The notes: generated from the letters alone by a model not told the origin. Shown: positions 16,288 to 26,241, numbered from the stretch's first letter. The stretch is 52,721 nucleotides of DNA from Lachnospiraceae bacterium (GCA_024687125.1 JAILFA010000087.1:1-52721), one strand, 5' to 3'. Program-made: numbers and translations.

Positions 16288-16321
16288 AAACGGCTTATCA
16301 GGATCTCCCGATAAGCCGTTT
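16288..16321 (+). terminator. Bidirectional intrinsic terminator between SUKH and GH29 genes
   Basis: A 12-base perfect stem, AAACGGCTTATC / GATAAGCCGTTT, with a 10-base loop and T-rich flanks on both strands. It ends the plus-strand pair and also the minus-strand fucosidase operon. Confidence 0.9.
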
Positions 16322-16340
16322 CTTTTGTCTGTCCGCTGTC

Positions 16341-17816
16341 TCAGCGCACCTTCACGCGGATCGTCACAGGATGATCACTGCTGATCCCCGGTGCAGAAAC
16401 ATGCAGAGCTTCCTCGTCGACCTTCCAGTCGATGCGGCCGTTATAACCGAGCACATCTACTTTGTCGATCAGCATATGTGCTTTTCTCCTGGCCGGATCG
16501 AAAGAATCCCTGAAGCTCTTTACACTGAACTCACCGTTCGCCGGACACTTCATACAGATCGCGTAGACATTTCCGTCCCTGGTGGTAAAGCGGTAGTCCT
16601 CAGAGGTAAACGGAGGCTCCTCGGTATCCGTAAACTGCCCCTCTTTGCCGCAGGTCGGACCCTCTGACGAGATCCTCCATGGCCGCGAGCCGTCGATCGC
16701 CTCTTTGTTGACACGCATCCAGGCACCGAGCTCCTTGAGGATCTGGCGGTCTCCCTCGGCGATCGTACCGTCCGCGCGGGGACCGATGTTGAGGAGCAGG
16801 TTTCCGTTTCTGCTCACCGCGTCAACCAGATTTCCGATGATCTCTCTGGCGGGCTTGTAGATCAGGGAATCGGTGTAGCACCAGGAGTTCCTTGCAGCGG
16901 CGGTATCCGTCTGCCAGCGGAAGGCCTTCTGTTCGACAAGGCCGCCCCTCTCCACCTCAAAGATGCCGGTTCCGAAGGCCATGGCGTCCTGCTTGTAGCA
17001 GATCGACACATCCCGTCCCCAGACGGCGCCGCGGTTGTAATAGAACGCCGCGAGCTTCTTCAGATACGGAATGAAGGCCTCGTGATGGATCCACCAGTCA
17101 AAGTAGAGCAGCTCCGGCTGATACTTCTCAATGATCTCCGCCGTGCGTGCGAGCCAGTCGTTCAGATATTCCGCGGTCGGTGCGGGCACGCTGCATCTGT
17201 CCTCAAAATTCACATCCGGCATGGATGGCCAGTAGAAATCACCCTTTTTCAGAGGTTCATGGATATCGCTCTCGATCTCCTTTCCCACCCCCATAAAAAA
17301 CCAGTGCTCGGCGCGGTGTGAGGAAGCGCAGAAATGGAGATTGGCTTTCTCACAGGCGCTTTTCAGCTCCGCCAGAACATCGCGCTTCGGTCCCATCTTT
17401 GCGGCGCACCAGTCGGAGAGCTCGCTGTCGTACATCTGAAACCCGTCATGGTGCTCAGCGACGGGGAAATAATAGCCCGCGCCCGCTTCGCGAAAGAGCT
17501 CCAGCCACTCGTCGGCGTCGAAACGCTTCGCGGTAAACTCCGGGATAAAATCCTTGTACCCGAAATCCTTTGGCGAGCCGTACGCTTTGGTGTGATACTC
17601 CAGCGCCTCATCTCCCAGTCGATACATATTCCGGGAATACCATTCATTGGCATGCGCCGGTACACTGTAGATCCCCCAGTGGGTAAAGATCCCGAGCCGG
17701 TGTTCATCGAACCAGGCCGGTGTCCGCATCCGCGAAAGCGATGACCAGTCATCGGAGAACGGTCCGTCTGCGATCCCTTTTTCTACACGCTCCAGATACT
17801 TTTCTTCCGCTGTCAT
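16341..17816 (-). CDS. GH29 alpha-L-fucosidase
   Basis: Hydrolyses alpha-linked L-fucose from oligosaccharides. The 491 residues show the family's start (WFDEHRLGIFTHWGIYSVPA), the active-site strand AEHHDGFQMYDS, HFCASSHRAEHWF and the nucleophile strand LLYFDWWIHHEAF, where Asp is the predicted nucleophile, then NGNLLLNIGPRADGTI. A C-terminal beta domain follows. No signal peptide is present, so it should work inside the cell on imported oligosaccharides. It lies 16 bases downstream of ppk with SD GGGGGACAG and ends at the shared terminator. No transporter or other fucose gene is nearby, so its place in the polyphosphate run looks incidental. Confidence 0.93.
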   Translation of the reverse strand: MTAEEKYLERVEKGIADGPFSDDWSSLSRMRTPAWFDEHRLGIFTHWGIYSVPAHANEWYSRNMYRLGDEALEYHTKAYGSPKDFGYKDFIPEFTAKRFDADEWLELFREAGAGYYFPVAEHHDGFQMYDSELSDWCAAKMGPKRDVLAELKSACEKANLHFCASSHRAEHWFFMGVGKEIESDIHEPLKKGDFYWPSMPDVNFEDRCSVPAPTAEYLNDWLARTAEIIEKYQPELLYFDWWIHHEAFIPYLKKLAAFYYNRGAVWGRDVSICYKQDAMAFGTGIFEVERGGLVEQKAFRWQTDTAAARNSWCYTDSLIYKPAREIIGNLVDAVSRNGNLLLNIGPRADGTIAEGDRQILKELGAWMRVNKEAIDGSRPWRISSEGPTCGKEGQFTDTEEPPFTSEDYRFTTRDGNVYAICMKCPANGEFSVKSFRDSFDPARRKAHMLIDKVDVLGYNGRIDWKVDEEALHVSAPGISSDHPVTIRVKVR

Positions 17817-17832
17817 TTCTGTCCCCCTTTGT

Positions 17833-19986
17833 TTATTCGATCGCCGTTCTGGGTTCGAAAACTCTCGAGTCCGACCCTCCGCGGTGCTTTACTGCCTGTT
17901 CCGCTTCATCCCCGAAGATCTTCTGCGAATTGACCGCCGGACCGTCCCCGTTCATTGCAGGGACATACCGGCCGTCCGCCTGCAGAAGATGCGCCTTTTC
18001 CGTATCCGCCAGCTCCGTATCCAGGATGTGCCTGAGCTTCTGCTTCTGCTGTTCCTTTTCGACAGGGAACATGATCTCTACGCGGCGCTCAAGGTTTCTC
18101 GGCATCCAGTCCGCGCTGCTGCAGAAATACTCGGGATTCCCCGCGTTCTCAAAACAGAAGATCCTGCTGTGCTCCAGGAAATTGCCGACGATGGAGCGCA
18201 CAGTGATATTCTCGCTGACCCCGGGCACACCTGCCTTGAGACAGCAGATCCCGCGCACGATCAGATCGATCTTCACGCCGGCGCAGCTGGCCTCATAGAG
18301 CGCGGCGATCACATCCTCGTGGCACAGGGAGTTCATCTTGGCGATGATTCTGGCAGGAAGTCCCGCCCTCGCGTTATCCGTCTCCCTGCGGATCAGCGTC
18401 AGGATCCTGGTCTTGAGCCACAGCGGTGCGAGGCAGAGTTTGTTCCAGACGACCGGCTCGGAATATCCGGAGAGCATGTTGAACACAGCTGTCGCGTCCT
18501 CGCCGTAGTCCTCTTCGCAGGTAAAGAGACCGATGTCCGTATATAGTTTGGCGGTGGAATCATTGTAGTTGCCCGTCGCGAGGTGCACATAACGTCTGAT
18601 CCCGTCCTCTTCCCTGCGGACAACCAGCGTGATCTTGCAGTGGGTCTTGAGGCCCACCAGTCCGTAGATCACGTGACAGCCTGCCTGCTCCAGCATCTTT
18701 GCCCAGACGATGTTGTGCTCCTCGTCAAACCGGGCCTTCAGTTCCACCAGAACGGAAACCTGCTTGCCGCGCTCCGCGGCCCTCGCGAGTGCCGCGATGA
18801 TCGGCGAATTGCCGCTGACGCGGTAAAGCGTCTGCTTGATGGCCAGGACGTCATCGTCCGCGGCCGCCTGTTCAACAAAGCGTACCACCGGATCAAAGGT
18901 CTCATAGGGATGATGCATCAGGATATCACCTTCACGGATCTTCGCGAAGATGTCCCGCAGATCCTCCTCCCGGGAGAGTGCCGGAACCGGCTGCTTCGAA
19001 ACATAGCGGTGCTCCTTGAGCGAATCCAGTCCGCTCAGGCTGTAGTATTTCATCAGGAATGTGAGATCCAGCGGTCCGTCAATGCGGTAGATCTCGTGCT
19101 CCTCGACAGCGAGCTCCCCGCGGATATGCGAGAGCAGTCTCCCGTCAATATCACGATCAACCTCGAGACGGATCGCGCGCCCCCACTGACGCATTTTGAG
19201 CTGCTTCTCGATCTCCTTGAGCAGATCCTCCGCCTCGTCCTCGTCGATGGAGAGGTCGGCGTTTCGGCCGACACGGTAGGTTGCCGCGCAGACGATATCA
19301 TAGTTCATGAAAAGCTTGGGCATGTTGCGCAGGATGATCTCCTCGAGCAGGACAAGCCGGCGCCTGTCGCCCTCCGGAGGCAGTTCAAACACGCGCCCGA
19401 TCCCGCCCGGGACCTGAACGGTCGCGAATTCCGTTTCGCCGCTTCCGTCCTTTTTGGTAACCAGAGCTCCGATATTGAGCGTCATGTTTCGGATCAGCGG
19501 GAACGGCCGCGAGGAATCCACAGCCATCGGTGTAAGTACCGGATAGATGAATTCATCAAAATACCGGTCTACAAATGCTTCATCCTCCTCCGTGAGCTCG
19601 CGTGCGCTCCGGATCACCTCGATCCCGTTCTCCGTGAGCAGCGGCAGGAGCATTTTATTCCATGTGGCGTACTGCTCATCGACGAACTGATGAAGCTTGG
19701 TCTCCACGCGCTCCAGCTGCTCGGATGCCGTGAGACCGGCGATATCCCGCTTTTTGTACTCGGCGTCGACCATGTCCTTGAGGGACGCGACACGCACCAT
19801 AAAGAACTCATCCAGGTTGCTGGCCGTGATACTCAGGAATTTCAGACGCTCCATCAGCGGATTGTCCTCATTTCTCGCCTCATGCAGGCAGCGCTCGTCA
19901 AACGCGATCCATGAGAGCTCCCGGTTTTCATAATAAGCGGGATTCCTGAGATCCGGCACGTTCGTCTTCTTTTCCTTTTTTGCCAT
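17833..19986 (-). CDS. ppk: Polyphosphate kinase 1
   Basis: Makes polyphosphate from ATP, reversibly, at the inner face of the membrane or in the cytoplasm. At 717 residues it is of normal length with all four domains: N-terminal helical RELSWIAFDERCLHEA, head domain, and two phospholipase D-like catalytic domains. The phospho-accepting histidine region GLKTHCKITLV and the HLATGNYNDSTAKLYTD motif are intact. It starts three bases after the stop of the Ppx/GppA gene, so synthesis and breakdown of polyphosphate are in one operon. The C-terminal tail after about residue 660 is longer than usual and polar. Confidence 0.97.
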   Translation of the reverse strand: MAKKEKKTNVPDLRNPAYYENRELSWIAFDERCLHEARNEDNPLMERLKFLSITASNLDEFFMVRVASLKDMVDAEYKKRDIAGLTASEQLERVETKLHQFVDEQYATWNKMLLPLLTENGIEVIRSARELTEEDEAFVDRYFDEFIYPVLTPMAVDSSRPFPLIRNMTLNIGALVTKKDGSGETEFATVQVPGGIGRVFELPPEGDRRRLVLLEEIILRNMPKLFMNYDIVCAATYRVGRNADLSIDEDEAEDLLKEIEKQLKMRQWGRAIRLEVDRDIDGRLLSHIRGELAVEEHEIYRIDGPLDLTFLMKYYSLSGLDSLKEHRYVSKQPVPALSREEDLRDIFAKIREGDILMHHPYETFDPVVRFVEQAAADDDVLAIKQTLYRVSGNSPIIAALARAAERGKQVSVLVELKARFDEEHNIVWAKMLEQAGCHVIYGLVGLKTHCKITLVVRREEDGIRRYVHLATGNYNDSTAKLYTDIGLFTCEEDYGEDATAVFNMLSGYSEPVVWNKLCLAPLWLKTRILTLIRRETDNARAGLPARIIAKMNSLCHEDVIAALYEASCAGVKIDLIVRGICCLKAGVPGVSENITVRSIVGNFLEHSRIFCFENAGNPEYFCSSADWMPRNLERRVEIMFPVEKEQQKQKLRHILDTELADTEKAHLLQADGRYVPAMNGDGPAVNSQKIFGDEAEQAVKHRGGSDSRVFEPRTAIE

Positions 19987-19989
19987 AGC

Positions 19990-21567
19990 TTAGCCTCCCC
20001 GCTGGTTCCGAATGACCGGTCTGATCCCGAAGATCTCCTCAAAGAACTCCGCTCTCGTGCTGAACAGTTTCTTTTCCAGCGTGATATCCGCCGCCGTATC
20101 GGTAGAGATCACGAGTTTATCATCCTTCAGCGAAAATGCCGCTCCTTTGAGCTTTTTCAGATGGGATCTGTCGAGACCGCTCGCGACGCGCAGGATCGCG
20201 GTCAGTTTCAGGATCGTCATCCGCGCGTATTCATCTAGCAGCGCGTTCGCTGCTTCCTTTCTGTCATACTCCGGAACCGCCGCGTAGATTCCCCGGACCG
20301 ATCCGGCGATGATCTGTCTCTCCTTATGGGACAGACCGATGATCTCCGTCGCCATGATGATGGCATAAGAGCTGTCCCCGAGATTCATCATGCTGATATA
20401 CTTGCCGCAGTCATGCAGGATGGCCGCGATCTGCAGCAGGAGCTTTTCTCTTTCTCCCAGACCGTGGATGCTCGCCATGGCGTCAAAGATCCCCAGGGAG
20501 AGCTCTCCGATCAGCTCGCTCCGCCTGCGGTTGCCCTTGTATCTGCTCGACAGATGATAGGCGCTCGCGATGATATCCTCTTCAAAGTCGTGACGGACGG
20601 ACAGGACGTCCCGCTTTTCGGCATACTCGTAAATGATGCCGTCGCAGAGCGTGACACCGGGCGCCCAGATCGTCTCGGTCTTCATGACCTCGGCGATGCA
20701 CTTGATGATCAGTCCTGAAATATAGACCAGCGTCAGATTGTCGTAGGAGATACCGAGACGGTCACAGTTTGCGCCCTGCGCCTCGGTCGGGACCGAGTCC
20801 ATGAAACGGATCAGGTTTGACGCAGAAACAACGCCGCGCGGATACTTTTCACTGGTCTCGCTCAGCAGTCCGATCTCCCCGAGGATCTTCTTTTTCTGCA
20901 GGATCGGTGCGATATAGTCATCCACGATGATGATATTGGGAAACTCGCGGTCCTTGAGATACATCCGGGAAAAAACCGAGAGCTGGGCCCGGATCAGCTC
21001 ACAGGTCATGGGATTGAGCTTTTTCAGGCCGATCCCCATCCTGTTGATGCTCTCCCTGAGGCGCAGCACGCCCATACGCAGATTCTGAGAGGTGACGAGC
21101 TTGTTCCTGTCAAAAAGAGAGATCTGAACGCTGCCGCCGCCGATATCGACGATCGCGGAGGGTTTCTCGATGATCCGCTCAAACTCTTCATTCTTCAGAG
21201 CAACCGCCTTGTAGTCGAGAAAGCGCTGCTCGGAATTGGAAAGAAGCTCGACGCGGATCCCCGTGCGCTTTTCGATCTGCTCGAGCACGACGCTGCTGTT
21301 GCTGCTCTCTCTGAGCGCGCTGGTCCCGCAGGCCCGGAACCGCGTGACGCCCCAGGTCTTCATGACCTGCCGGAAGTCATTGAGGATATGACAGATCTCG
21401 GTAATATGGCCGGTACCGAGCTTGCCGCTCGCGTAGCTCTCACTCCCAAGGTCGATGCGGCGCTTCACATGATCAAGTTCGCGGACCCCTTTCTTACCGC
21501 CGATCTCCACCACCTTCATGCTGATCTCATAAGAACCGACATCAATAGCAGCGCAGATTTCAGACAT
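19990..21567 (-). CDS. ppx: Ppx/GppA family phosphatase with HD-like C-terminal domain
   Basis: Exopolyphosphatase/pppGpp phosphatase family, 525 residues. The actin-like fold shows CAAIDVGSYEISMKVVE, RACGTSALRESSNS, NSEQRFLDYKAV and IVDIGGGSVQISLF. The C-terminal part (about 320-480) is an HD-type helical domain with AAILHDCGKYISMMN. ATG at 21567 follows GAGAGGAGCAAC; an upstream in-frame start would add 18 residues without a comparable site. It overlaps the DUF815 ATPase stop by eight bases and is followed by ppk. Substrate could be polyphosphate, pppGpp or both; the ppk neighbour favours polyphosphate. Confidence 0.93.
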   Translation of the reverse strand: MSEICAAIDVGSYEISMKVVEIGGKKGVRELDHVKRRIDLGSESYASGKLGTGHITEICHILNDFRQVMKTWGVTRFRACGTSALRESSNSSVVLEQIEKRTGIRVELLSNSEQRFLDYKAVALKNEEFERIIEKPSAIVDIGGGSVQISLFDRNKLVTSQNLRMGVLRLRESINRMGIGLKKLNPMTCELIRAQLSVFSRMYLKDREFPNIIIVDDYIAPILQKKKILGEIGLLSETSEKYPRGVVSASNLIRFMDSVPTEAQGANCDRLGISYDNLTLVYISGLIIKCIAEVMKTETIWAPGVTLCDGIIYEYAEKRDVLSVRHDFEEDIIASAYHLSSRYKGNRRRSELIGELSLGIFDAMASIHGLGEREKLLLQIAAILHDCGKYISMMNLGDSSYAIIMATEIIGLSHKERQIIAGSVRGIYAAVPEYDRKEAANALLDEYARMTILKLTAILRVASGLDRSHLKKLKGAAFSLKDDKLVISTDTAADITLEKKLFSTRAEFFEEIFGIRPVIRNQRGG

Positions 21568-22876
21568 GTTGCTCCTCTCCCGGCCTTGTACCGGCAAGTA
21601 CTTCCTTGCCAACAAGATCATCGATCAGCTGTCTGGCCGTCCGTCCGGAATAACCGGCGTGCTTTAACTGCCAGCGGTTGGCTTCAGCGAGCAGCTCCTC
21701 GCCGGACAGGCGCACTCCCTCGCGCTCCGCCAGCACACGGACGATCTCCCGGTACTCCAGGGGCGTGGGCGCCCCGTAATAGATCGTCAGCCCGAAGCGG
21801 TCAAAGAGCGACAGCTTTTCCTGAACCGTATCGCTTCTGTGCACGTCGTCATCGGAAAGCTTTGCCTTGTCCGAGAAGCTCTCCCGGATCAGATGCCTGC
21901 GGTTGGAGGTCGCATAGATCAGGACGTTGTCCGGTTTCTTTTCCAGACCGCCCTCAATGACAGCCTTGAGATACTTGTAATCCGTCTCAAACTCCTCGAA
22001 GCTCAGATCGTCCATATACAGCAGGAACCGGTAATTGCGCCTCTTTATCCTGCCGATGAGCTCATGCAGATACCGCAGCTCGTGCCGGTAGACCTCGATG
22101 ATCCTGAGTCCCCTGTCGTAATAGGTGTTCGCGAGCGCCTTGACAGAGGAGGACTTTCCGGTTCCGGCATCGCCGTAGAGCAGACAGTTGTTGGCCGGTG
22201 CCCCGCAGAGAAACGCTTCCGTATTGTCAACAAGCAGCTGCTTGGCCCGCTCATAGCCCACCAGGTCATCAAGCCGCACATCCGCGATCTGTGTCACCGG
22301 CTCGATCTGCAGACGGCCGTCTCTCTCCCGAAGCCTGAAGGCCTTATGCAGACCGATCGTGCCGACGCCAATCCGGCGGTAGAAAATCTCCAGCGCGTTC
22401 AGCATCCTCTCCGGATCCTCCGCCTGAGCAAGTTCGAGGGAAAGCTCGCAGATCGCCGTACGTACACGCCGTGAGTAGATCTTGCCCTCGTAGGAATCCG
22501 CGCGGTAGTCTGCCGCGGCGGAAAGCTCCGGGACGCCTGTCTTGCGGGCAAGCTCCGTCAGATCCGCATCAAACCATTCCCGGAAGATCGCCATATCATG
22601 AAGCGCAAATCCGCGGACAGTGCCGTCCGGCGCCCCTCTCCGCTCCGCGGAAAGACTGTAGCTGTTCTCGTCACTCACCAGGATAGAAGTCAGATAGTCA
22701 TGCCAAAGATTTCCGTAGAATCCAGTCTCCCCGGCCATTGCGGCAAGGCCCCTCAGGAGCCGTCCCGCGGCGGCATGCGCCCCCTCCCAGCTGTCCCGGA
22801 CAGCCAGGTGAAAATCATCCAGAAGTCTGTGTTCCCCCGTCTCACGAAACAGGAGCAGTTCCGTCAGTTCCCTCAT
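21560..22876 (-). CDS. DUF815-type AAA ATPase
   Basis: About 438 residues. The C-terminal ATPase has Walker A NCLLYGDAGTGKSSSVKAL, Walker B FLLYMDDLSFEEFE, sensor VLIYATSNRRHLIRES and a helical lid (YSGRTARQLIDDLVG), the standard order for DUF815 proteins. The N-terminal 190 residues are helical and less conserved. The ATG at 22876 fits GGAGA nine bases upstream; a GTG at 22882 overlapping the pyrI stop is an alternative. It overlaps the Ppx start. The cellular target of this widespread family is not known; here it sits directly between pyrimidine and polyphosphate genes. Confidence 0.9.
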   Translation of the reverse strand: MRELTELLLFRETGEHRLLDDFHLAVRDSWEGAHAAAGRLLRGLAAMAGETGFYGNLWHDYLTSILVSDENSYSLSAERRGAPDGTVRGFALHDMAIFREWFDADLTELARKTGVPELSAAADYRADSYEGKIYSRRVRTAICELSLELAQAEDPERMLNALEIFYRRIGVGTIGLHKAFRLRERDGRLQIEPVTQIADVRLDDLVGYERAKQLLVDNTEAFLCGAPANNCLLYGDAGTGKSSSVKALANTYYDRGLRIIEVYRHELRYLHELIGRIKRRNYRFLLYMDDLSFEEFETDYKYLKAVIEGGLEKKPDNVLIYATSNRRHLIRESFSDKAKLSDDDVHRSDTVQEKLSLFDRFGLTIYYGAPTPLEYREIVRVLAEREGVRLSGEELLAEANRWQLKHAGYSGRTARQLIDDLVGKEVLAGTRPGEEQHV

Positions 22877-22878
22877 GA

Positions 22879-23319
22879 TCACAGTTCTCCGTCGCGTCCG
22901 CGGTACTTTTCATCGCAGTATCTGCACCGGTAGATCTCCTTGTTCTCATCCGCCAGATAAAAGATGTGCGGCAGTCCCTGCTCTATGGAGGTGATACACC
23001 GCGGATTGTGGCAGTGGATGATATTCCGGATCTCCTCCGGCAGGACCAGATGCCGTTTCTCAATGATCTCGCCGTCGCGGATGACGTTGACCGTGATGTT
23101 ATGATCGATGAAAGCAAGAACATCCAGGTTCAGCGTGTCGATATCGCACTCCACCTTGAGGATGTCCTTCTTTCCGCTTTTGCCGCTGCGCGCGTTCTTG
23201 ATGATGGCGACCGTGTTGTCCAGTTTGTCGAGTCCCAGCTGATGATAGATCGACAGGCTCTTTCCGGCCTGGATATGATCCAAAACAAATCCTTCTTCAA
23301 TCTTACCGACATTCAGCAT
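22879..23319 (-). CDS. pyrI: Aspartate carbamoyltransferase regulatory chain
   Basis: Binds nucleotide effectors and zinc and assembles with PyrB. The 146 residues include KIEEGFVLDHIQAGKSLSIY, the allosteric domain, and a zinc domain with HCHNPRCIT and YRCRYCDEKY supplying the four cysteines. It follows pyrB by 36 bases, as is usual in Clostridia. The TGA overlaps a possible GTG start of the DUF815 gene. A complete, apparently functional chain, so the enzyme should be CTP/ATP responsive. Confidence 0.96.
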   Translation of the reverse strand: MLNVGKIEEGFVLDHIQAGKSLSIYHQLGLDKLDNTVAIIKNARSGKSGKKDILKVECDIDTLNLDVLAFIDHNITVNVIRDGEIIEKRHLVLPEEIRNIIHCHNPRCITSIEQGLPHIFYLADENKEIYRCRYCDEKYRGRDGEL

Positions 23320-23355
23320 GATTCTATCCCCCGAAATCTGTCTGTGTGAAAGCTC

Positions 23356-24309
23356 TTACCAGCGGAGCAGCCCGTGATTCATATGATCATCCGTCATATC
23401 AAGAAGCGTCATGATCAGCGCCATCCGTACAAACAGGCCGTACTGCACCTGCGGGAAATACGCGGCGCGCGGATCGTCATCCACATCCACAGCGATCTCA
23501 TTGACTCTGGGAAGCGGATGCAGGATATGCATATCCTGTTTCGCTCTGGAAAGCTTATCCTTGTCCAGGATGTAGAAATCCTTCAGACGTACATAGTCCT
23601 CTTCGTTGAAGAAACGCTCTCTCTGCACTCTGGTCATGTAGAGAAGATCCAGATCCGGAAGACAGTCGTCGAGGCGGATCACTTCTTCATAGGAGATCCC
23701 CTTTTCCGCGAGCAGCTCTGTGATATAGTCGGGAACGCGCAACTCCGGCGGAGAGATGAAGATGAACTTCACTCCCTGATAGCGGATCAGTGCATGGATC
23801 AGGGAATGCACCGTACGGCCGAATTTCAGATCACCGCACAGGCCTATCGTGAAATCCGAAAGCTTGCCGTAGAGCGAACGGATCGTGAGCAGATCCGTCA
23901 GCGTCTGCGTCGGATGCTCATGGCCGCCGTCACCGGCGTTGATGACCGGGATCTCCGACCTGCCCGCCGCGACCATCGCAGCACCCTCCTTGGGATGTCT
24001 CATGGCACAGATATCCGCAAAGCAGGAAATAACGCGGATCGTATCCGAGACACTCTCTCCCTTGCTGGCAGAGCTGGACGATGCATCCGCGAATCCGATG
24101 ATCTTGCCGCCCAGGCGCAGCATGGCGGTCTCAAAGGAAAGCCTTGTACGGGTGCTCGGTTCATAGAAACAGGTGGCCAGGATCCTGCCGTCGCACATAT
24201 GCGCGAAGTCCGGCAGATGCCGCTCGATCTCTCCCGCCTGATCGAAAAGCCTCTCCAGTTCCTCGACGCTGAAATCGAGCGGCGTCATCAGGTGTCGCAA
24301 TTCTTTCAT
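23356..24309 (-). CDS. pyrB: Aspartate carbamoyltransferase catalytic chain
   Basis: Catalyses the first committed step of pyrimidine synthesis, carbamoyl phosphate plus aspartate. The 317-residue protein has the carbamoyl-phosphate loop [13 protein letters not shown], the 80s-loop region [29 protein letters not shown] and HPLPRVNEI. The ATG at 24309 is supported by GGAGGAGATTC directly before it; the open frame extends 51 codons further upstream into the neighbouring gene but has no family-like residues there. It follows the DUF5050 gene by 13 bases and has no visible PyrR or attenuator leader of its own. Confidence 0.97.
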   Translation of the reverse strand: MKELRHLMTPLDFSVEELERLFDQAGEIERHLPDFAHMCDGRILATCFYEPSTRTRLSFETAMLRLGGKIIGFADASSSSASKGESVSDTIRVISCFADICAMRHPKEGAAMVAAGRSEIPVINAGDGGHEHPTQTLTDLLTIRSLYGKLSDFTIGLCGDLKFGRTVHSLIHALIRYQGVKFIFISPPELRVPDYITELLAEKGISYEEVIRLDDCLPDLDLLYMTRVQRERFFNEEDYVRLKDFYILDKDKLSRAKQDMHILHPLPRVNEIAVDVDDDPRAAYFPQVQYGLFVRMALIMTLLDMTDDHMNHGLLRW

Positions 24310-24322
24310 GAATCTCCTCCGC

Positions 24323-25351
24323 TTACTGACCGATCGGTGGTGAAAACTGTGCCACCCCTGCGATGGAATCGACCGGTATATGATATATGGTAGTGACATC
24401 CGCCTTGGAATAAGGCGCGAAATATACATACTTTGACGTGATATGGATCGAATTGTAGACACCGTCCGCCAGAATGATCCTGTCCGAACCGTCCATATTG
24501 ATACGCTTCAGTGCAGGTCTGTCGTCGGCACTCGTCGCATACCAGATGTACCGACCGTTGGTGTTATAGAAATCGATACGGTCATCACAGACGGGTTCAC
24601 CGGCACCGGTCGTTTTGTTGTAGCGGTACAGATGATAATCCTGGGTATTGTCCAGATAGTAAACGAAATCACCGGACGGGATGGGCTGCGAGATATTGCC
24701 TGCCATGACAAGCGTCTCAATGTCCTGAAACGCCGTATTTACCGAATACAGAGAGGGGTCTCCGTTCATCCCCGCGTAGTACAGATATCTCCCGTCATAG
24801 GCGGCCGGCTGGATCCGGCTGTCGGACAGCCTGATCGGATCCGAGCCCTTGATCCCGACCTTGAACAGTCCCGGGCCGTCCTCCGCGTCACCCGAATAAT
24901 ACAGAGTGGATCCGCAGAGCTGCATCATCTGTACATTTACGCGGGCGAGCGAAATGGTCTTGCCGTTTGAGATCCGGTACCTGAAGACGCCGAAGGTATG
25001 CCCCATATAGCCGAGGCCTTTGCCCTGAGAATACAGGGAAGAATCCATATAGAAATAGAGATATTTCCCGGCGCCGCAGATCTGGCTGACACCCATGGAG
25101 CCGAGGCGTTTGATATTGGTCTCATCCGGATCCATGGAATAGAGCGTGTGGCTGTCCATGGTATTGGAAAAATAGACGGTTCCGTCCACTTCGCAGAACA
25201 GACCGCCGCCCAGTATATTTCCGGGAAGATTTCCGATGGTATCGGGGCTGTTATCCGGAACATGCTCGTTTCGGACATTCAGAAAGACAGTAAGACCTGC
25301 GGCTATCAAAAAGATTGAAAAAACGATCAGGAGCTTTACTTTGCTGCTCAT
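24323..25351 (-). CDS. Membrane-anchored DUF5050-type beta-propeller protein
   Basis: The 342 residues start with one uncleaved hydrophobic segment (about 6-24) and then repeat a short pattern, such as [39 protein letters not shown] and [19 protein letters not shown], about seven times. This is the DUF5050/TolB-like propeller seen in many clostridial surface proteins. It is therefore probably outside the membrane. ATG follows AAGGTGG. It is the first gene of the run into pyrB. An extended -10 promoter lies 40 bases upstream. The ligand is unknown, and its link to pyrimidine synthesis is probably only positional. Confidence 0.8.
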   Translation of the reverse strand: MSSKVKLLIVFSIFLIAAGLTVFLNVRNEHVPDNSPDTIGNLPGNILGGGLFCEVDGTVYFSNTMDSHTLYSMDPDETNIKRLGSMGVSQICGAGKYLYFYMDSSLYSQGKGLGYMGHTFGVFRYRISNGKTISLARVNVQMMQLCGSTLYYSGDAEDGPGLFKVGIKGSDPIRLSDSRIQPAAYDGRYLYYAGMNGDPSLYSVNTAFQDIETLVMAGNISQPIPSGDFVYYLDNTQDYHLYRYNKTTGAGEPVCDDRIDFYNTNGRYIWYATSADDRPALKRINMDGSDRIILADGVYNSIHITSKYVYFAPYSKADVTTIYHIPVDSIAGVAQFSPPIGQ

Positions 25352-25388
25352 AGGCCACCTTTTTCGGAACAGTTATCCATTGGGTTGT

Positions 25389-25397
25389 ATTGTACCA
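25389..25397 (-). promoter_or_regulatory. Candidate promoter of the DUF5050-pyrB-ppk run
   Basis: Minus-strand extended -10 TGGTACAAT, about 40 bases before the ATG at 25351, just beyond the terminator of the CAP gene. The -35 region is A/T-rich without a good hexamer. Confidence 0.45.
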
Positions 25398-25416
25398 CTT
25401 TTTTACTTAAAACAAA

Positions 25417-25441
25417 ACCCCGCCGGTGAAACCGACGGGGT
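25417..25441 (-). terminator. Intrinsic terminator of the CAP-domain lipoprotein gene
   Basis: An 11-base stem ACCCCGTCGGT / ACCGGCGGGGT (one mismatch) with a three-base loop, followed on the minus strand by TTTGTTTT. It separates the CAP gene from the next transcription unit. Confidence 0.9.
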
Positions 25442-25490
25442 CTGTGTTAGTTCCTATGAATCATATGCCATGAATCTGATCCCGGATCTA

Positions 25491-26039
25491 TTAGTATCCA
25501 AACTCCTGTGCCCAGTACCAATCGCCGCCTACGGAGAAGATCGCGATACCACAGGTGTTGAACTCGCCGTCCATGATGTTCGCTCTGTGGGTCGGGCTGT
25601 TCATCCAAGCGTTCACAACATCTTCAGGAGACTGATAGAGCTGTGCAAGGTTTTCGCCGAACATGATGTTGCCGTCGACGGTCCACCAGTCAGTACCATC
25701 GGGTCTCGTGTGGGAGAACAGGGTTACGATCTCCTGTGCGCGGACACTGGCTGCTGCTGCAAGCCCGTTGCTCCAGCTGAGATTGGACAGACCGGCTGCC
25801 GCTCTCTCCTGGTTGACCAGATCAAGTGCTGCCTGTGCAGCTGCGAGAAGCGCGGGATCGCCGGGATTCGCGGCAAGCGCGACCTTCTCATCGGGAATGA
25901 AGACCTGGCCGTCTGCGGAGGCTCTGTCACGCGTGCCGGCGCCGCCATCCAGACTGCCCGCCTTGGATCCGCAGCCAGCAAGTGCCGCTAACAGTGATAC
26001 CACCGCTGCTACTGCAATAACTTTTTTCATCTTTTTCAT
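25491..26039 (-). CDS. CAP/SCP-domain lipoprotein
   Basis: The 182 residues begin with a lipoprotein signal peptide ending LLAALAGC (lipobox, Cys23), a short Gly/Ala/Asp linker, then a CAP domain of about 120 residues: LDLVNQERAAAGLSNLSWS, LFSHTRPDGTDWW, IMFGENLAQLY, VVNAWMNSPTHRANIM and WYWAQEFGY. The conserved His and Glu of the family cavity are present. Such proteins are extracellular; the activity of bacterial members is mostly unknown. SD AGGAGAAATGCC precedes ATG. It is monocistronic, with a terminator just after and a candidate promoter 50 bases before. Confidence 0.92.
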   Translation of the reverse strand: MKKMKKVIAVAAVVSLLAALAGCGSKAGSLDGGAGTRDRASADGQVFIPDEKVALAANPGDPALLAAAQAALDLVNQERAAAGLSNLSWSNGLAAAASVRAQEIVTLFSHTRPDGTDWWTVDGNIMFGENLAQLYQSPEDVVNAWMNSPTHRANIMDGEFNTCGIAIFSVGGDWYWAQEFGY

Positions 26040-26088
26040 GGCATTTCTCCTATTCTTGGTGGAAACAACTATTTATTGTTACCTGTAT

Positions 26089-26115
26089 ACTATACCTGTT
26101 TGATCATAAAATCAA
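26089..26115 (-). promoter_or_regulatory. Candidate promoter of the CAP lipoprotein gene
   Basis: Minus-strand TATAGT (26089-26094) with TTGATT (26110-26115) at a short 15-base spacing. The gap up to 26241 is extremely A+T rich with runs of T and A; an AT-only hairpin there (about 26119-26168) may serve as a weak end for the hypF transcript. Confidence 0.35.
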
Positions 26116-26241
26116 GTAAAAAATCAAATTTTTTTAAAAATTTTTTGATACCTGATTTTTTTGATTTTTCTCTCTCGAAATTATCTCATCTCTCACATGT
26201 TAAGACGTATCCAAAACAGAAAACGGTTCAGATCCTGAAAA

